A stretch of DNA of 17,673 bases from assembly GCA_002723015.1 (NCBI GenBank), contig PBNG01000031.1, forward strand, positions 1 to 17,673, read 5' to 3'. The stretch's first letter is position 1. The number at the start of each line of letters is the position of its first letter. The translations under genes were made by a program, and so were the position numbers. This document shows, one piece after another, positions 1-6,554 of this stretch. The notes beneath the pieces were generated by a model that was given only the letters and a program-made list of their open reading frames with translations, searched no databases and was not told where the DNA came from. This DNA comes from Roseibacillus sp. GTDB taxonomy: Bacteria > Verrucomicrobiota > Verrucomicrobiae > Verrucomicrobiales > Akkermansiaceae.

Positions 1-222
1 TTCTTCTGCAAGATCCCTCAAATGCCCATCAAAATATCTATGCATAAGGTTAAACAGAAAACTCACCTCAGCTTCTGGTCTGAGACGGTTTTCCGATGAA
101 AAAGCAAACAATGTTAGAATTGGTAAATTACGATAAAGAGCGGCTTTCACAATCCGCTTAATTGCTTCTGCACCAGCCAAATGACCCTCGGGACGGCTTA
201 AACCTCTAGATTTCGCCCATCG
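1..222 (-). pseudogene. uppS: Undecaprenyl diphosphate synthase (isoprenyl transferase), fragment cut at both ends
   Basis: On the minus strand one frame is open from about 222 down to base 1 and gives 74 residues that begin RWAKSRGLSRPEGHLAGAEA, continue through ILTLFAFSSEN..RPEAEVSFL and end HRYFDGHLRDLAEE. This is the N-terminal part of a cis-prenyltransferase of the UppS family, which makes the C55 lipid carrier for cell-wall synthesis; RWAKSRG, the G-H-x-x-G-A pattern and FSSEN are family landmarks. In intact UppS, MDGNG (with the catalytic Asp) immediately precedes RWA; here the bases before it (223-237) read RWRGW, so homology stops exactly there. The C-terminal half lies beyond the window. 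GC is about 35-43% per 60 bases, well below the rest of the window. The usual Trp after SSEN is Arg. As it stands the gene has no start and no catalytic Asp. It is either a true remnant or one side of a chimeric join. Confidence 0.8.
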
Positions 223-225
223 CCA
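205..225. other. Abrupt sequence junction truncating two unrelated genes
   Basis: UppS homology on the minus strand ends at about 214-222, and the plus-strand phospholipase D-like reading frame opens after a TAG at 207-209 without any start codon. Base composition changes at the same place, from about 42% GC to about 58-60%. A short stretch (about 211-222) can be read sensibly in both genes, which suggests microhomology at the join. The sequence shows two genes broken at one point; that this is an amplification or assembly chimera rather than a natural recombination is inference. Confidence 0.65.
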
Positions 226-1604
226 TCCTCTCCATCTCCTCGTGCACGAACAGGCTCAACACTCAGGTGAACGGGCCACTGGTCAGCACCGTCCAGATCG
301 GCGCCATGGCAAGCCGGGGAGCGATCCTGGCGAAGGTTCGCAGTCCAATCACCTCCACGAAGATGGGGCTCGCCATGCTGGTAGAGCGGACCGGAGAGCT
401 GATCCGGGGGAACATCCCATTCCCGCTGGAGACCGGCCCCCGGGTGGAGGGCCTTCCGGGGAGCAAGGAATTCTCAGCCGGGCTGACCCGGATCGGGCTT
501 CCTGCTCCCGAGCTCGGCACCATCGAACTTCTTGTCGGTGGCAAAGAATTTTTTTCCGCGCTGGAGCAAGAGCTTTTTCTTGCCCGAGAGTCTGTCGATC
601 TCCAGCTCTACATCTGGGACAACGACGATGTCAGTGTCGCTTATGCTGACATGGTGAGAAAACGAGCAAAGGCTGTTCCTACTCGAATCCTCCTTGATGA
701 CATTGGATCGACAATTTCAGCCAGCCTGAAACCAATCACCCCTGCTCCACCGGGCTTCCGGGCCCCACCCGACATTGCCGCCTATCTTCGACATGAATCG
801 GAGCTGCAACTCCGCCGGATCCTCGATCCCTGGGCCGTGATAGACCATTGCAAGTTGCTCGTTTTTGATGGCAAAACCGCCATGCTGGGAGGAATCAACA
901 TCGGGCGGGAATACTACTCGGAATGGCATGACTTGATGGTCCGCCTGAAGGGGCCGATTGTTGATACCCTTCAGGTCGAATTCTCCAAGAAGTGGCATGG
1001 CGCCCACCCCCTCGGAGACCTCTCTTTTTTTTTCCGACCGCCTCCCCCGGCTGCAAGAGCAGGATCACCACCTCCCGGCTCGTTTCCAATCCGGATCCTG
1101 AGAACCAACCTCCTTGAAGGCCGACGGGAACCCCTCAAGGCCATCCTGGAAGCGATCAGGGCAAGCGAAAGCCGCGTCTGGATCGAGAACGAGTATATTA
1201 CCAGCGACCGTATCCTTGACGCCCTTCTGGCCGCCTGTCGACGCGGAGTTGATGTCAGAGTCATCATCCCGAAACTCCCCTTTGAGGAAATCATGGAAAT
1301 CGCAAACCATCAGGCTGCGGGTGACCTGTTGCGGGCTGGAGCAAAAGTGTATCGCTACCCGGGAATGACCCATATGAAGGCCATCATCTGCGACGGTTGG
1401 GCTACCGTCGGAGCGACAAATTTAGACACTCATAGCCTGCAGATCAGTCATGAACTCAACATTTCCTTCGCCGACCCCGGAGCCGTCAAGACCCTCGCGA
1501 GACGTGTCTTCAAGGCAGACTTTGCGGTCTCGAAGCCTCTTACAATCGAGGAGACCAGGCACTGGCTGAACCCTCTTGCAGAGACCATTGCTGACCAACT
1601 TTGA
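210..1604 (+). CDS. Phospholipase D / cardiolipin synthase-like lipoprotein, 5' end missing
   Basis: This is a PLD-superfamily enzyme with two HKD motifs, which would hydrolyse or transfer phosphatidyl groups in phospholipids. Counting from the GTG at 267, HKD1 is H194-x-K196-x4-D201 (DHCKLLVFDG) with GGIN following, and HKD2 is H369-x-K371-x4-D376 (THMKAIICDG) with GATNLD following. A Pro-rich linker (about 258-275) separates the halves. The frame is open from 210, after a stop at 207. The codons from 210 read ISPIAILSISSCTNRLNTQ, which looks like the hydrophobic core and lipobox (ISS-C) of a lipoprotein signal peptide. The GTG at 267 (445 aa) or ATG at 306 are therefore probably not the native start: the initiator and n-region appear lost at the junction near 205-225. 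The stop is 21 bp from the stop of the convergent isomerase gene. The exact substrate cannot be told. Confidence 0.85.
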   Translation: MSPIAILSISSCTNRLNTQVNGPLVSTVQIGAMASRGAILAKVRSPITSTKMGLAMLVERTGELIRGNIPFPLETGPRVEGLPGSKEFSAGLTRIGLPAPELGTIELLVGGKEFFSALEQELFLARESVDLQLYIWDNDDVSVAYADMVRKRAKAVPTRILLDDIGSTISASLKPITPAPPGFRAPPDIAAYLRHESELQLRRILDPWAVIDHCKLLVFDGKTAMLGGINIGREYYSEWHDLMVRLKGPIVDTLQVEFSKKWHGAHPLGDLSFFFRPPPPAARAGSPPPGSFPIRILRTNLLEGRREPLKAILEAIRASESRVWIENEYITSDRILDALLAACRRGVDVRVIIPKLPFEEIMEIANHQAAGDLLRAGAKVYRYPGMTHMKAIICDGWATVGATNLDTHSLQISHELNISFADPGAVKTLARRVFKADFAVSKPLTIEETRHWLNPLAETIADQL

Positions 1605-1625
1605 CCAGCGGGTGACCAAGGCCTG

Positions 1626-2519
1626 TCACTGGACGATACAGGTCTCCACCCCGTGCTTGAGAGACTTGAAGGGGTCTTCCCATGTCGGAATAAACTCCTG
1701 CGCGACATAGTCCGTGAAACCGGTCTTGATAATCTCCCTGATGATCGGCGGATAATTGATCTCCTGACTGGCGTCTATCTCTCCCCTCCCCGGGTTCCCC
1801 GCGGTGTGGTAGTGCCCGATGTAATCCTTGTATTCCCGAATGCGCCTGATCACGTCCCCATTCATGATTTCCACATGGTAAATGTCGAAGAGCAGCTTGA
1901 AGTTCTCAGAGCCCACCTCCTTGACAAGATCCACACAGAAATCAACGTCATCCCCGAAGTAGCCTGCATGACCAGTCATCTTTCCCTCGGTCGCTCTCGA
2001 GTTAAGGTGCTCAAAACAGATGGTGATCCCTTTTTTTTCGGCGAGAGGAACAACCTTTTTCCATGTCTCCACGCAGAGCCGGGCAGCCTTTTCATCGTCC
2101 ATACCTTCATAGCGCATTCCCGTAAAGGTGATGACCCGCTTGGCCTTGACTTGGCTTGCGACCTCAATGCCGTCCTTCAGCTTTTCGATCACCATGTCCG
2201 TGTAGCGGGGATCGCAGGGCCCCTCTGCAAACCCATGGCTTCCCACAAGAGAGATCTCCAGACCCAGTTCCATCACATCCTTATAGGCTGTCCGCGGAAT
2301 TCCTTCCATCCCGTGCATGCCAAGTTTGACGCACCACTCACCCAGCTCCTTCGGCTTGACACCCCGCCCCCCGAAGCACCAGCCCATCACCGAATGCTTG
2401 AAGGGCGTATCAATCTTGGAAGGGGCAGCGAGGCAACGGCCGGCACCGAGACTGACACCACCAACTGTCAGGGCTGCCCTGCTTAGGAAGTTTCTTCTGG
2501 AAGAGCTCATGCATCCCAT
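1626..2519 (-). CDS. Tat-exported hydroxypyruvate isomerase-like / xylose isomerase-like TIM barrel protein
   Basis: The 297-residue product belongs to the AP-endonuclease-2 / hydroxypyruvate-isomerase-like TIM-barrel superfamily: metal-dependent sugar isomerases or epimerases. The N-terminus has a twin-arginine signal, SRRNFLSRAAL (residues 7-17), followed by a hydrophobic stretch and an Ala-rich cleavage region near 30-33, so the enzyme should be exported folded. Likely metal and catalytic residues are Glu170 (FEHLNSR), Asp212 and His215 (FDIYH), His238 (GHYHTAGNPGRGE), Glu247 and Glu275 (QEFIP), the usual strand-end positions in this family. A second in-frame ATG at 2510 (MSSSRRNF) is equally good as a start; neither has a clear ribosome binding site. 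It is divergent from the sulfatase beginning at 2599 (about 80 bp apart). Tat-targeted members of this family are abundant in Verrucomicrobiota and Planctomycetota; the sugar substrate is unknown. Confidence 0.88.
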   Translation of the reverse strand: MGCMSSSRRNFLSRAALTVGGVSLGAGRCLAAPSKIDTPFKHSVMGWCFGGRGVKPKELGEWCVKLGMHGMEGIPRTAYKDVMELGLEISLVGSHGFAEGPCDPRYTDMVIEKLKDGIEVASQVKAKRVITFTGMRYEGMDDEKAARLCVETWKKVVPLAEKKGITICFEHLNSRATEGKMTGHAGYFGDDVDFCVDLVKEVGSENFKLLFDIYHVEIMNGDVIRRIREYKDYIGHYHTAGNPGRGEIDASQEINYPPIIREIIKTGFTDYVAQEFIPTWEDPFKSLKHGVETCIVQ

Positions 2520-2598
2520 CGTAGGTCAGGGAATAGCCAGTTTCCAATCCACAAAAGCCCTCAGGGTTTTTCTGCCCCCGGCAGACTGGCTGGAGAAG

Positions 2599-4158
2599 AT
2601 GTCCAAACCCTCTGACCTCGTGCCTGTTCCCTGCTTTGCTGTTCCCGGAGTGACACTCACACTGGCGCTGACAATAGCTGCGATTCTCAACCCAGCTGTT
2701 GCACAGGACCAGGAACCTAAAAAAAAGGACAGACCCAGTTTTGTTGTTATTCTGGCCGACGATCTGGCGTGGAACGATATCGGGGCCTTCGGCAACACAA
2801 AGGTCCATACGCCCAGCCTGGACAAGCTGGCCACGCAGGGAATGTGCTTCGATCAGGCATTTCTCACCAGTAGTTCCTGCTCACCCAGCCGCGCAAGTAT
2901 TCTTACCGGACGCTACCCCCACCAGACAGACGCAGAACAACTCCACTGGCCGATTCCAGAATCACAGAAGATTTTCCCTGAGCGGCTCAAGCTCGCTGGA
3001 TACTTTGTCGCTGCGGCGGGCAAATGGCACCTTGGCGATGCCATGCGCGAGAGGTTTTCGGTGGTACGGGAAGTCGATACCTCCGGGTTTCAGCTTCCAC
3101 CAGATTCCGGGCCTGGATCCAACGGCAAGTTCGTGGAGTCCTCGACCGGTGACGAAAGGAGCGGGTGTGCCGAGTGGGTCAGTGTTTTACGTGAGAGAGA
3201 TCCACGGAAACCCTTTTTCCTCTGGCTTGCAGCCGTCGACCCTCACCGCCCATATGAGGACAAAATCTCCTCCCAGCCCCACCGGCCGGATGATGTCATT
3301 CTGCCGCCCTATCATCCGGATACTGAGCTGGTCCGCCGGGACTACGCCCGATATTACGACGAAATCAGCAGGCTCGATCGCTTCGTAGGACTGGTCCTTG
3401 ACGAGCTTGAGGCCCAAAACGCAGTCGAAGATACAGTCGTGATCTTCCTCAGCGACAATGGACGTCCCTTTCCTCGCGACAAGACCTCCCTTTATGACAG
3501 TGGGATCCGGACTCCGCTCATCATTCGCTGGCCGGCGAAAATCAAAGCTGCTTCCCGTTGCCTCCAACTCGTCAGCACGATTGACCTCGCCACGACCATC
3601 CTTGCCCTTGCTGGATTCCCTGCAGGATCTACCTACATGGGAAAAGATATCACCTCACTGCTTGAAGGCAAAGACGCTCAAGTCCGTGATGTTATTTTCG
3701 CCGAGAAGAACTGGCACGACTATGAGGACCGCTCGCGGGCCGTACGGGACCGGCGCTTCAAATACATCATGAATCACTATGCAGACCTTCCTGCCACACC
3801 TCCTGCAGATGCCGCGAGGAGCGATACTTTCAGGGAAATGCAGCGACTCAGGGCTGAGGGCCGCCTGCCAGCAGAGCAGTCTACCTGCTTCATCTCACCA
3901 AGGCCGCGGGAAGAACTCTACGACCTTAATACCGATCCTCATGAACTCACGAATCTGGCAGATCTCCCTTCCCACAGAGATACTCTCCTGCGAATGCGCG
4001 CAGAGTATCGGCAGTGGCGTATCACGACGGGAGAAAAAAACCCGAGATTACGAACTCCCGATGAGTTTGACCGGGATACCGGCAAGCCAACCCCGGCCCG
4101 CATTCGTCCCCGCTGGTCCAAGCAAAAGATGATCGAGGAAGGAATCCTTCTTCCCTGA
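2599..4158 (+). CDS. Secreted Cys-type sulfatase (S1 family, N-sulfoglucosamine sulfohydrolase-like)
   Basis: This 519-residue S1 sulfatase should hydrolyse sulfate groups from a sulfated glycan. The start at 2599 has GGAG 4 bases upstream (2592-2595) and gives a signal peptide with hydrophobic core about 16-30 and probable cleavage after AVA (33-35). The frame is open further upstream, but there it lies antisense to the isomerase. Key residues: metal-binding Asp54-Asp55 (ILADDLAW), formylglycine precursor Cys94 in CSPSR, Lys142 and His144 (GKWHLG), His216 (DPHRPY), Asp286-Asn287 (SDNG) and Lys295. The stretch SDNGRPFPRDKTSLYDSGIR resembles heparan N-sulfatase (SGSH)-type enzymes more than arylsulfatases, so an S1_8-like subfamily is a reasonable guess. 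Maturation needs a formylglycine-generating enzyme or anSME, not present in the window. It converges on the ferritin-like gene at 4195. Confidence 0.92.
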   Translation: MSKPSDLVPVPCFAVPGVTLTLALTIAAILNPAVAQDQEPKKKDRPSFVVILADDLAWNDIGAFGNTKVHTPSLDKLATQGMCFDQAFLTSSSCSPSRASILTGRYPHQTDAEQLHWPIPESQKIFPERLKLAGYFVAAAGKWHLGDAMRERFSVVREVDTSGFQLPPDSGPGSNGKFVESSTGDERSGCAEWVSVLRERDPRKPFFLWLAAVDPHRPYEDKISSQPHRPDDVILPPYHPDTELVRRDYARYYDEISRLDRFVGLVLDELEAQNAVEDTVVIFLSDNGRPFPRDKTSLYDSGIRTPLIIRWPAKIKAASRCLQLVSTIDLATTILALAGFPAGSTYMGKDITSLLEGKDAQVRDVIFAEKNWHDYEDRSRAVRDRRFKYIMNHYADLPATPPADAARSDTFREMQRLRAEGRLPAEQSTCFISPRPREELYDLNTDPHELTNLADLPSHRDTLLRMRAEYRQWRITTGEKNPRLRTPDEFDRDTGKPTPARIRPRWSKQKMIEEGILLP

Positions 4159-4171
4159 TCAAGGGAATGAC

Positions 4172-4210
4172 ACTCGGAGCCGGAAAATGGCAGATCACTC
4201 CGAGTCAATT
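4172..4210 (+). terminator. Possible rho-independent terminator of the first sulfatase gene
   Basis: ACTCGGAG (4172-4179) and CTCCGAGT (4198-4205) are perfect 8-base complements with an 18-base loop, followed by CAATTTTC. It starts 14 bases after the sulfatase stop. The large loop and short T-run make it only moderately convincing; the right arm overlaps the last codons of the convergent gene. Confidence 0.4.
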
Positions 4211-5661
4211 TTCTGCAGGTCTGCCCTCGTCTCGGCGTAACTGCAGTCATACGCGAGAACCCGGGGATCTGGTTCCTCTCCCCGGTTCCTGCACACTTCC
4301 ATGTAGAGGTCCGGCCACCAGTTGTGGTGCTCCGTCAACCCGTCTTCCTTCCACTGCTCCCAGTCAGAAACCACCTTGTCCCAGCAGGCGTTTCCATAAG
4401 CCGCTGCATCCTCTGTTGTTTCAAAATCCTTCACATACCACTCCCGTCCGATCCGCGCATGAAGCACTTCATCCGCCCAGTCGAAATCCTGTATGAGCTC
4501 GGAAAACGCATCACCGGACTCCGTTCCGAGCTCCCACTCAAAACGTTTCCCGGTCTTTGACATCAGCCCCTGCTCGATAAACCAGAGAACTGCATGACGC
4601 TCCCGTGGAGTCAGCTGCTGATTCAACCCCTTGGACCAGGTGTAATTTATCCGAACCGCAGCCGGCCAGTTGATCCCTGACCTCGCAAAGCCTACTTCAC
4701 CCATCATCGCATGCCTCGCCTCATCCCATAGCTGGCGAGTCATGTCCCGGTAGAAGCCCCAGGGCCTCTTGCTTCCCTGTTCCTCTCCCTTTCCTGTGAA
4801 GGTCTCGTAGAGAATTGAAGCCATCATTTCCGGGACATCTATTTCCCTGAGGCGCTTGAAGAACATCATGAAGATCTTATCACGACTCTCAAATGATGAA
4901 TCGTGAAGGAACTCCTCTGCGTGCACCCCCATGTTGTACGGATCAGGAAACCTCTCGTCCCTCCTCGGAGTGCCGTCATAGGAAAAATCTCTGGAGGAGT
5001 AGCGCGGATCCGGAGGGGCTACCGGGTCCCGGGTCCCCGCCAAACCACCTGCAGCCGCCAGCCACCCCTTCAGTTCCTGACGCCACTTCGGGAGATCCTC
5101 ATGTGAATCCGGAGCGACCCCCTCGAGCGCGACACAGGAACTCTCCCCCCATGCGATCATCTCCTCCAGTTCTGGTAGAATCACTCGCAGAAGCCGAAGA
5201 CTCGGAGCATCCGTGAGGGGATTGGTATCTTCCCTGTATTCATTGATGCTCTCCCGCAGAGCGGGAAGGGCCACTCGGTAGAGCCCCTCCATGAGCATGT
5301 CTCGATCAGGTGCGTTACGAATCTCATCGAACAGTACCTGAAGGTTCTGATCAGGAACGCGGTGCAACCGCAGGGGCGGATGACGCAATTCTGCCACCCG
5401 ATCCCTGAGCAGGGTGATATGCTCCGCGACCAGATGAGCATGGTAGCTATAACCCATCTTCAGCTCGTAAATTGGCTCGCAGGCGATCCTCGTCAGCAGC
5501 ACCTGCCAGGTCCGCTGAAGTACGTAGTGGAAACACTTCAGGCGGTCCACGCATTCCTGAACCCCGATCCCCGGGCCCGCAGCATCAGCAAACCCGGCCA
5601 GACCGGCCAGACCGGGTAATCCGTGAAGAGAGCGGTATTTATCCATCGCTTGTTGATTCAT
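4195..5661 (-). CDS. Uncharacterised two-part protein with a ferritin-like dimetal (di-iron type) domain
   Basis: I do not recognise a named family. The 488-residue product is soluble, alpha-helical in character, with no signal peptide. The C-terminal half has the spacing of a ferritin-like four-helix dimetal site: Glu286 (ILYETFTG), the E-x-x-H pair Glu314/His317 (LWDEARHAMMGE), and a second E-x-x-H pair Glu398/His401 (ADEVLHARIG). The N-terminal half (about 38-200) is also Glu/His-rich (HAHLVAEHITLLRDR at 75-89; ELEEMIAWGE at 164-173) and may be a degenerate second bundle. An acidic, Trp-rich C-terminus follows. Start choice: ATG 5661 has AAGGAT 6 bases upstream; ATG 5688 (MWIPFKDKAM) preceded by GAGGG is the alternative; the frame extends to 5739. 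A short 9-bp tandem repeat near 5594-5615 encodes LAGLAG. An oxygenase or oxidase acting on a glycan-derived substrate is possible, but the function is unknown. Confidence 0.7.
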   Translation of the reverse strand: MNQQAMDKYRSLHGLPGLAGLAGFADAAGPGIGVQECVDRLKCFHYVLQRTWQVLLTRIACEPIYELKMGYSYHAHLVAEHITLLRDRVAELRHPPLRLHRVPDQNLQVLFDEIRNAPDRDMLMEGLYRVALPALRESINEYREDTNPLTDAPSLRLLRVILPELEEMIAWGESSCVALEGVAPDSHEDLPKWRQELKGWLAAAGGLAGTRDPVAPPDPRYSSRDFSYDGTPRRDERFPDPYNMGVHAEEFLHDSSFESRDKIFMMFFKRLREIDVPEMMASILYETFTGKGEEQGSKRPWGFYRDMTRQLWDEARHAMMGEVGFARSGINWPAAVRINYTWSKGLNQQLTPRERHAVLWFIEQGLMSKTGKRFEWELGTESGDAFSELIQDFDWADEVLHARIGREWYVKDFETTEDAAAYGNACWDKVVSDWEQWKEDGLTEHHNWWPDLYMEVCRNRGEEPDPRVLAYDCSYAETRADLQKIDSE

Positions 5662-5787
5662 CGCTTTATCCTTGAAGGGTATCCACATTCGTCCCTCGCA
5701 CAACACCAAGAGACGTTTCACGGGAGATCGCCATGCCATCCCGATCTACCAGCCCTTCCGGGGGGCTCTCTCAAAGGTCACCAGTAA

Positions 5788-5801
5788 CCCGGCCTTCCGG
5801 G
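5788..5801 (-). terminator. Short GC hairpin downstream of the DUF1080 gene
   Basis: CCCGG-(4 bases)-CCGGG forms a 5-bp GC stem with a tetraloop 9 bases past the stop of the DUF1080 gene. On the minus strand it is followed only by TTACTGG, so there is no proper U-tract. It may be a weak terminator or chance. Confidence 0.25.
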
Positions 5802-5809
5802 CCTTCCGC

Positions 5810-6472
5810 CTATTTCAGTTCACGGATCTTCAGGTTCCGCCAGGCCACCGTGAAGGGCCCCCTGTTTCCGACCCCATGAACCTGCAGGCCAATGAATCCA
5901 CTCGGGTGACTTTCAAAGGCTTTCTCATGAACGAGGTCGGAAACTTGCTCTCCGTTGACCCAGACCTGGATCCTCGAACCCTTCGCTTTGACTCGGTATG
6001 CGTTCCACTCGCCGTCCTTGAAGTGCTTGTGGGGCTTTCTTACGGCATCGGGAGTCATCCATCCATAGCACGCTTCACCATAGACATAACCCGACTCCGC
6101 ACCCTTGGCCCCGCTTGCCTCGATCTCGATTTGCGGCCCATTCACCCGCTGCTTGGGATCATCGTTCTTGGTCTTGGACCGAATCTGCACCCCGGAGTTC
6201 AGACTGTTATGACACTTGACCTCGAAGGTAAGCTCAAAGTCTCCATATTTCTTGTCTGTGCAGAGGAACGAATTGGGGCTTCCCTTTGCGGTGGTTCCAA
6301 GAATGGTGCCATCCGCTACCTCGTAGGTAGCTGTCCCATTGCGCTGGGTAAACCCGCTCAGGTCCTTTCCGTTAAAGAGACCCTTCCAACCGGACTCCTT
6401 GTGGTGGTCCGCCATGGCAGGCAGAACCAAAAGATGGGTAAACAATAGAATCGATGTAGTGTGTAATTTCAT
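5810..6472 (-). CDS. Secreted DUF1080 / 3-keto-disaccharide hydrolase domain protein
   Basis: The 220-residue product has a signal peptide (hydrophobic residues about 6-18, probable cleavage after AMA near residue 21) and then a single concanavalin-like jelly-roll domain of the DUF1080 (PF06439) type. Recognisable landmarks are WKGLFNGKDLSGF near the start of the domain, the SFLCTDKKYGDFELTFEVK strand pair, NSGVQIRSK, GPQIEIE, the ACYGW and W-N-A-Y-R-V-K-A segment, then G-x-R-I-Q-V-W-V-N-G and GFIGLQVHG close to the C-terminus. Members hydrolyse 3-keto-glycosides or bind glycans; the activity of this copy is inferred from family only. It lies 82 bp downstream of the beta-propeller gene on the same strand and may be co-transcribed. 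A purine-rich GAGAGGA about 12 bases before ATG 6472 may serve as ribosome binding site. Its length matches a stand-alone DUF1080 protein. Confidence 0.9.
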   Translation of the reverse strand: MKLHTTSILLFTHLLVLPAMADHHKESGWKGLFNGKDLSGFTQRNGTATYEVADGTILGTTAKGSPNSFLCTDKKYGDFELTFEVKCHNSLNSGVQIRSKTKNDDPKQRVNGPQIEIEASGAKGAESGYVYGEACYGWMTPDAVRKPHKHFKDGEWNAYRVKAKGSRIQVWVNGEQVSDLVHEKAFESHPSGFIGLQVHGVGNRGPFTVAWRNLKIRELK

Positions 6473-6501
6473 GGTAATCTCTATCCTCTCTTACGGGAGC
6501 G

Positions 6502-6524
6502 GGATCCTTGATATATCATGATCC
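6502..6524. promoter_or_regulatory. Palindromic AT-rich element upstream of the DUF1080 gene
   Basis: TGATATATCA (6509-6518) is a perfect 10-bp palindrome flanked by GGATC (6502-6506) and GATCC (6520-6524), nearly symmetric, in the 82-bp gap before the DUF1080 start. It could be an operator or part of a promoter (TGATAT as a -10 on the minus strand). No factor can be assigned. Confidence 0.3.
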
Positions 6525-6554
6525 GCAATCGCCAACTCCCAAATCAGGATCCTC

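Noticed and set aside
242..649. 135-residue plus-strand frame at the start of the PLD gene
   Set aside because: Arg/His/Gly-rich out-of-frame translation of the PLD coding region.
1580..1625. Repeated TGACCA motifs between the PLD and isomerase stops
   Set aside because: Three short imperfect copies with no hairpin or T-run; most likely chance.
1653..2486. 277-residue plus-strand frame over the isomerase gene
   Set aside because: Antisense shadow; the minus-strand frame has a Tat signal and family motifs.
2317..2598. 94-codon upstream extension of the first sulfatase
   Set aside because: It lies antisense to the isomerase gene; the ATG at 2599 has a ribosome binding site and begins a signal peptide.
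5672..6448. 258-residue plus-strand frame over the DUF1080 gene
   Set aside because: Antisense shadow; the DUF1080 domain on the minus strand is unambiguous.
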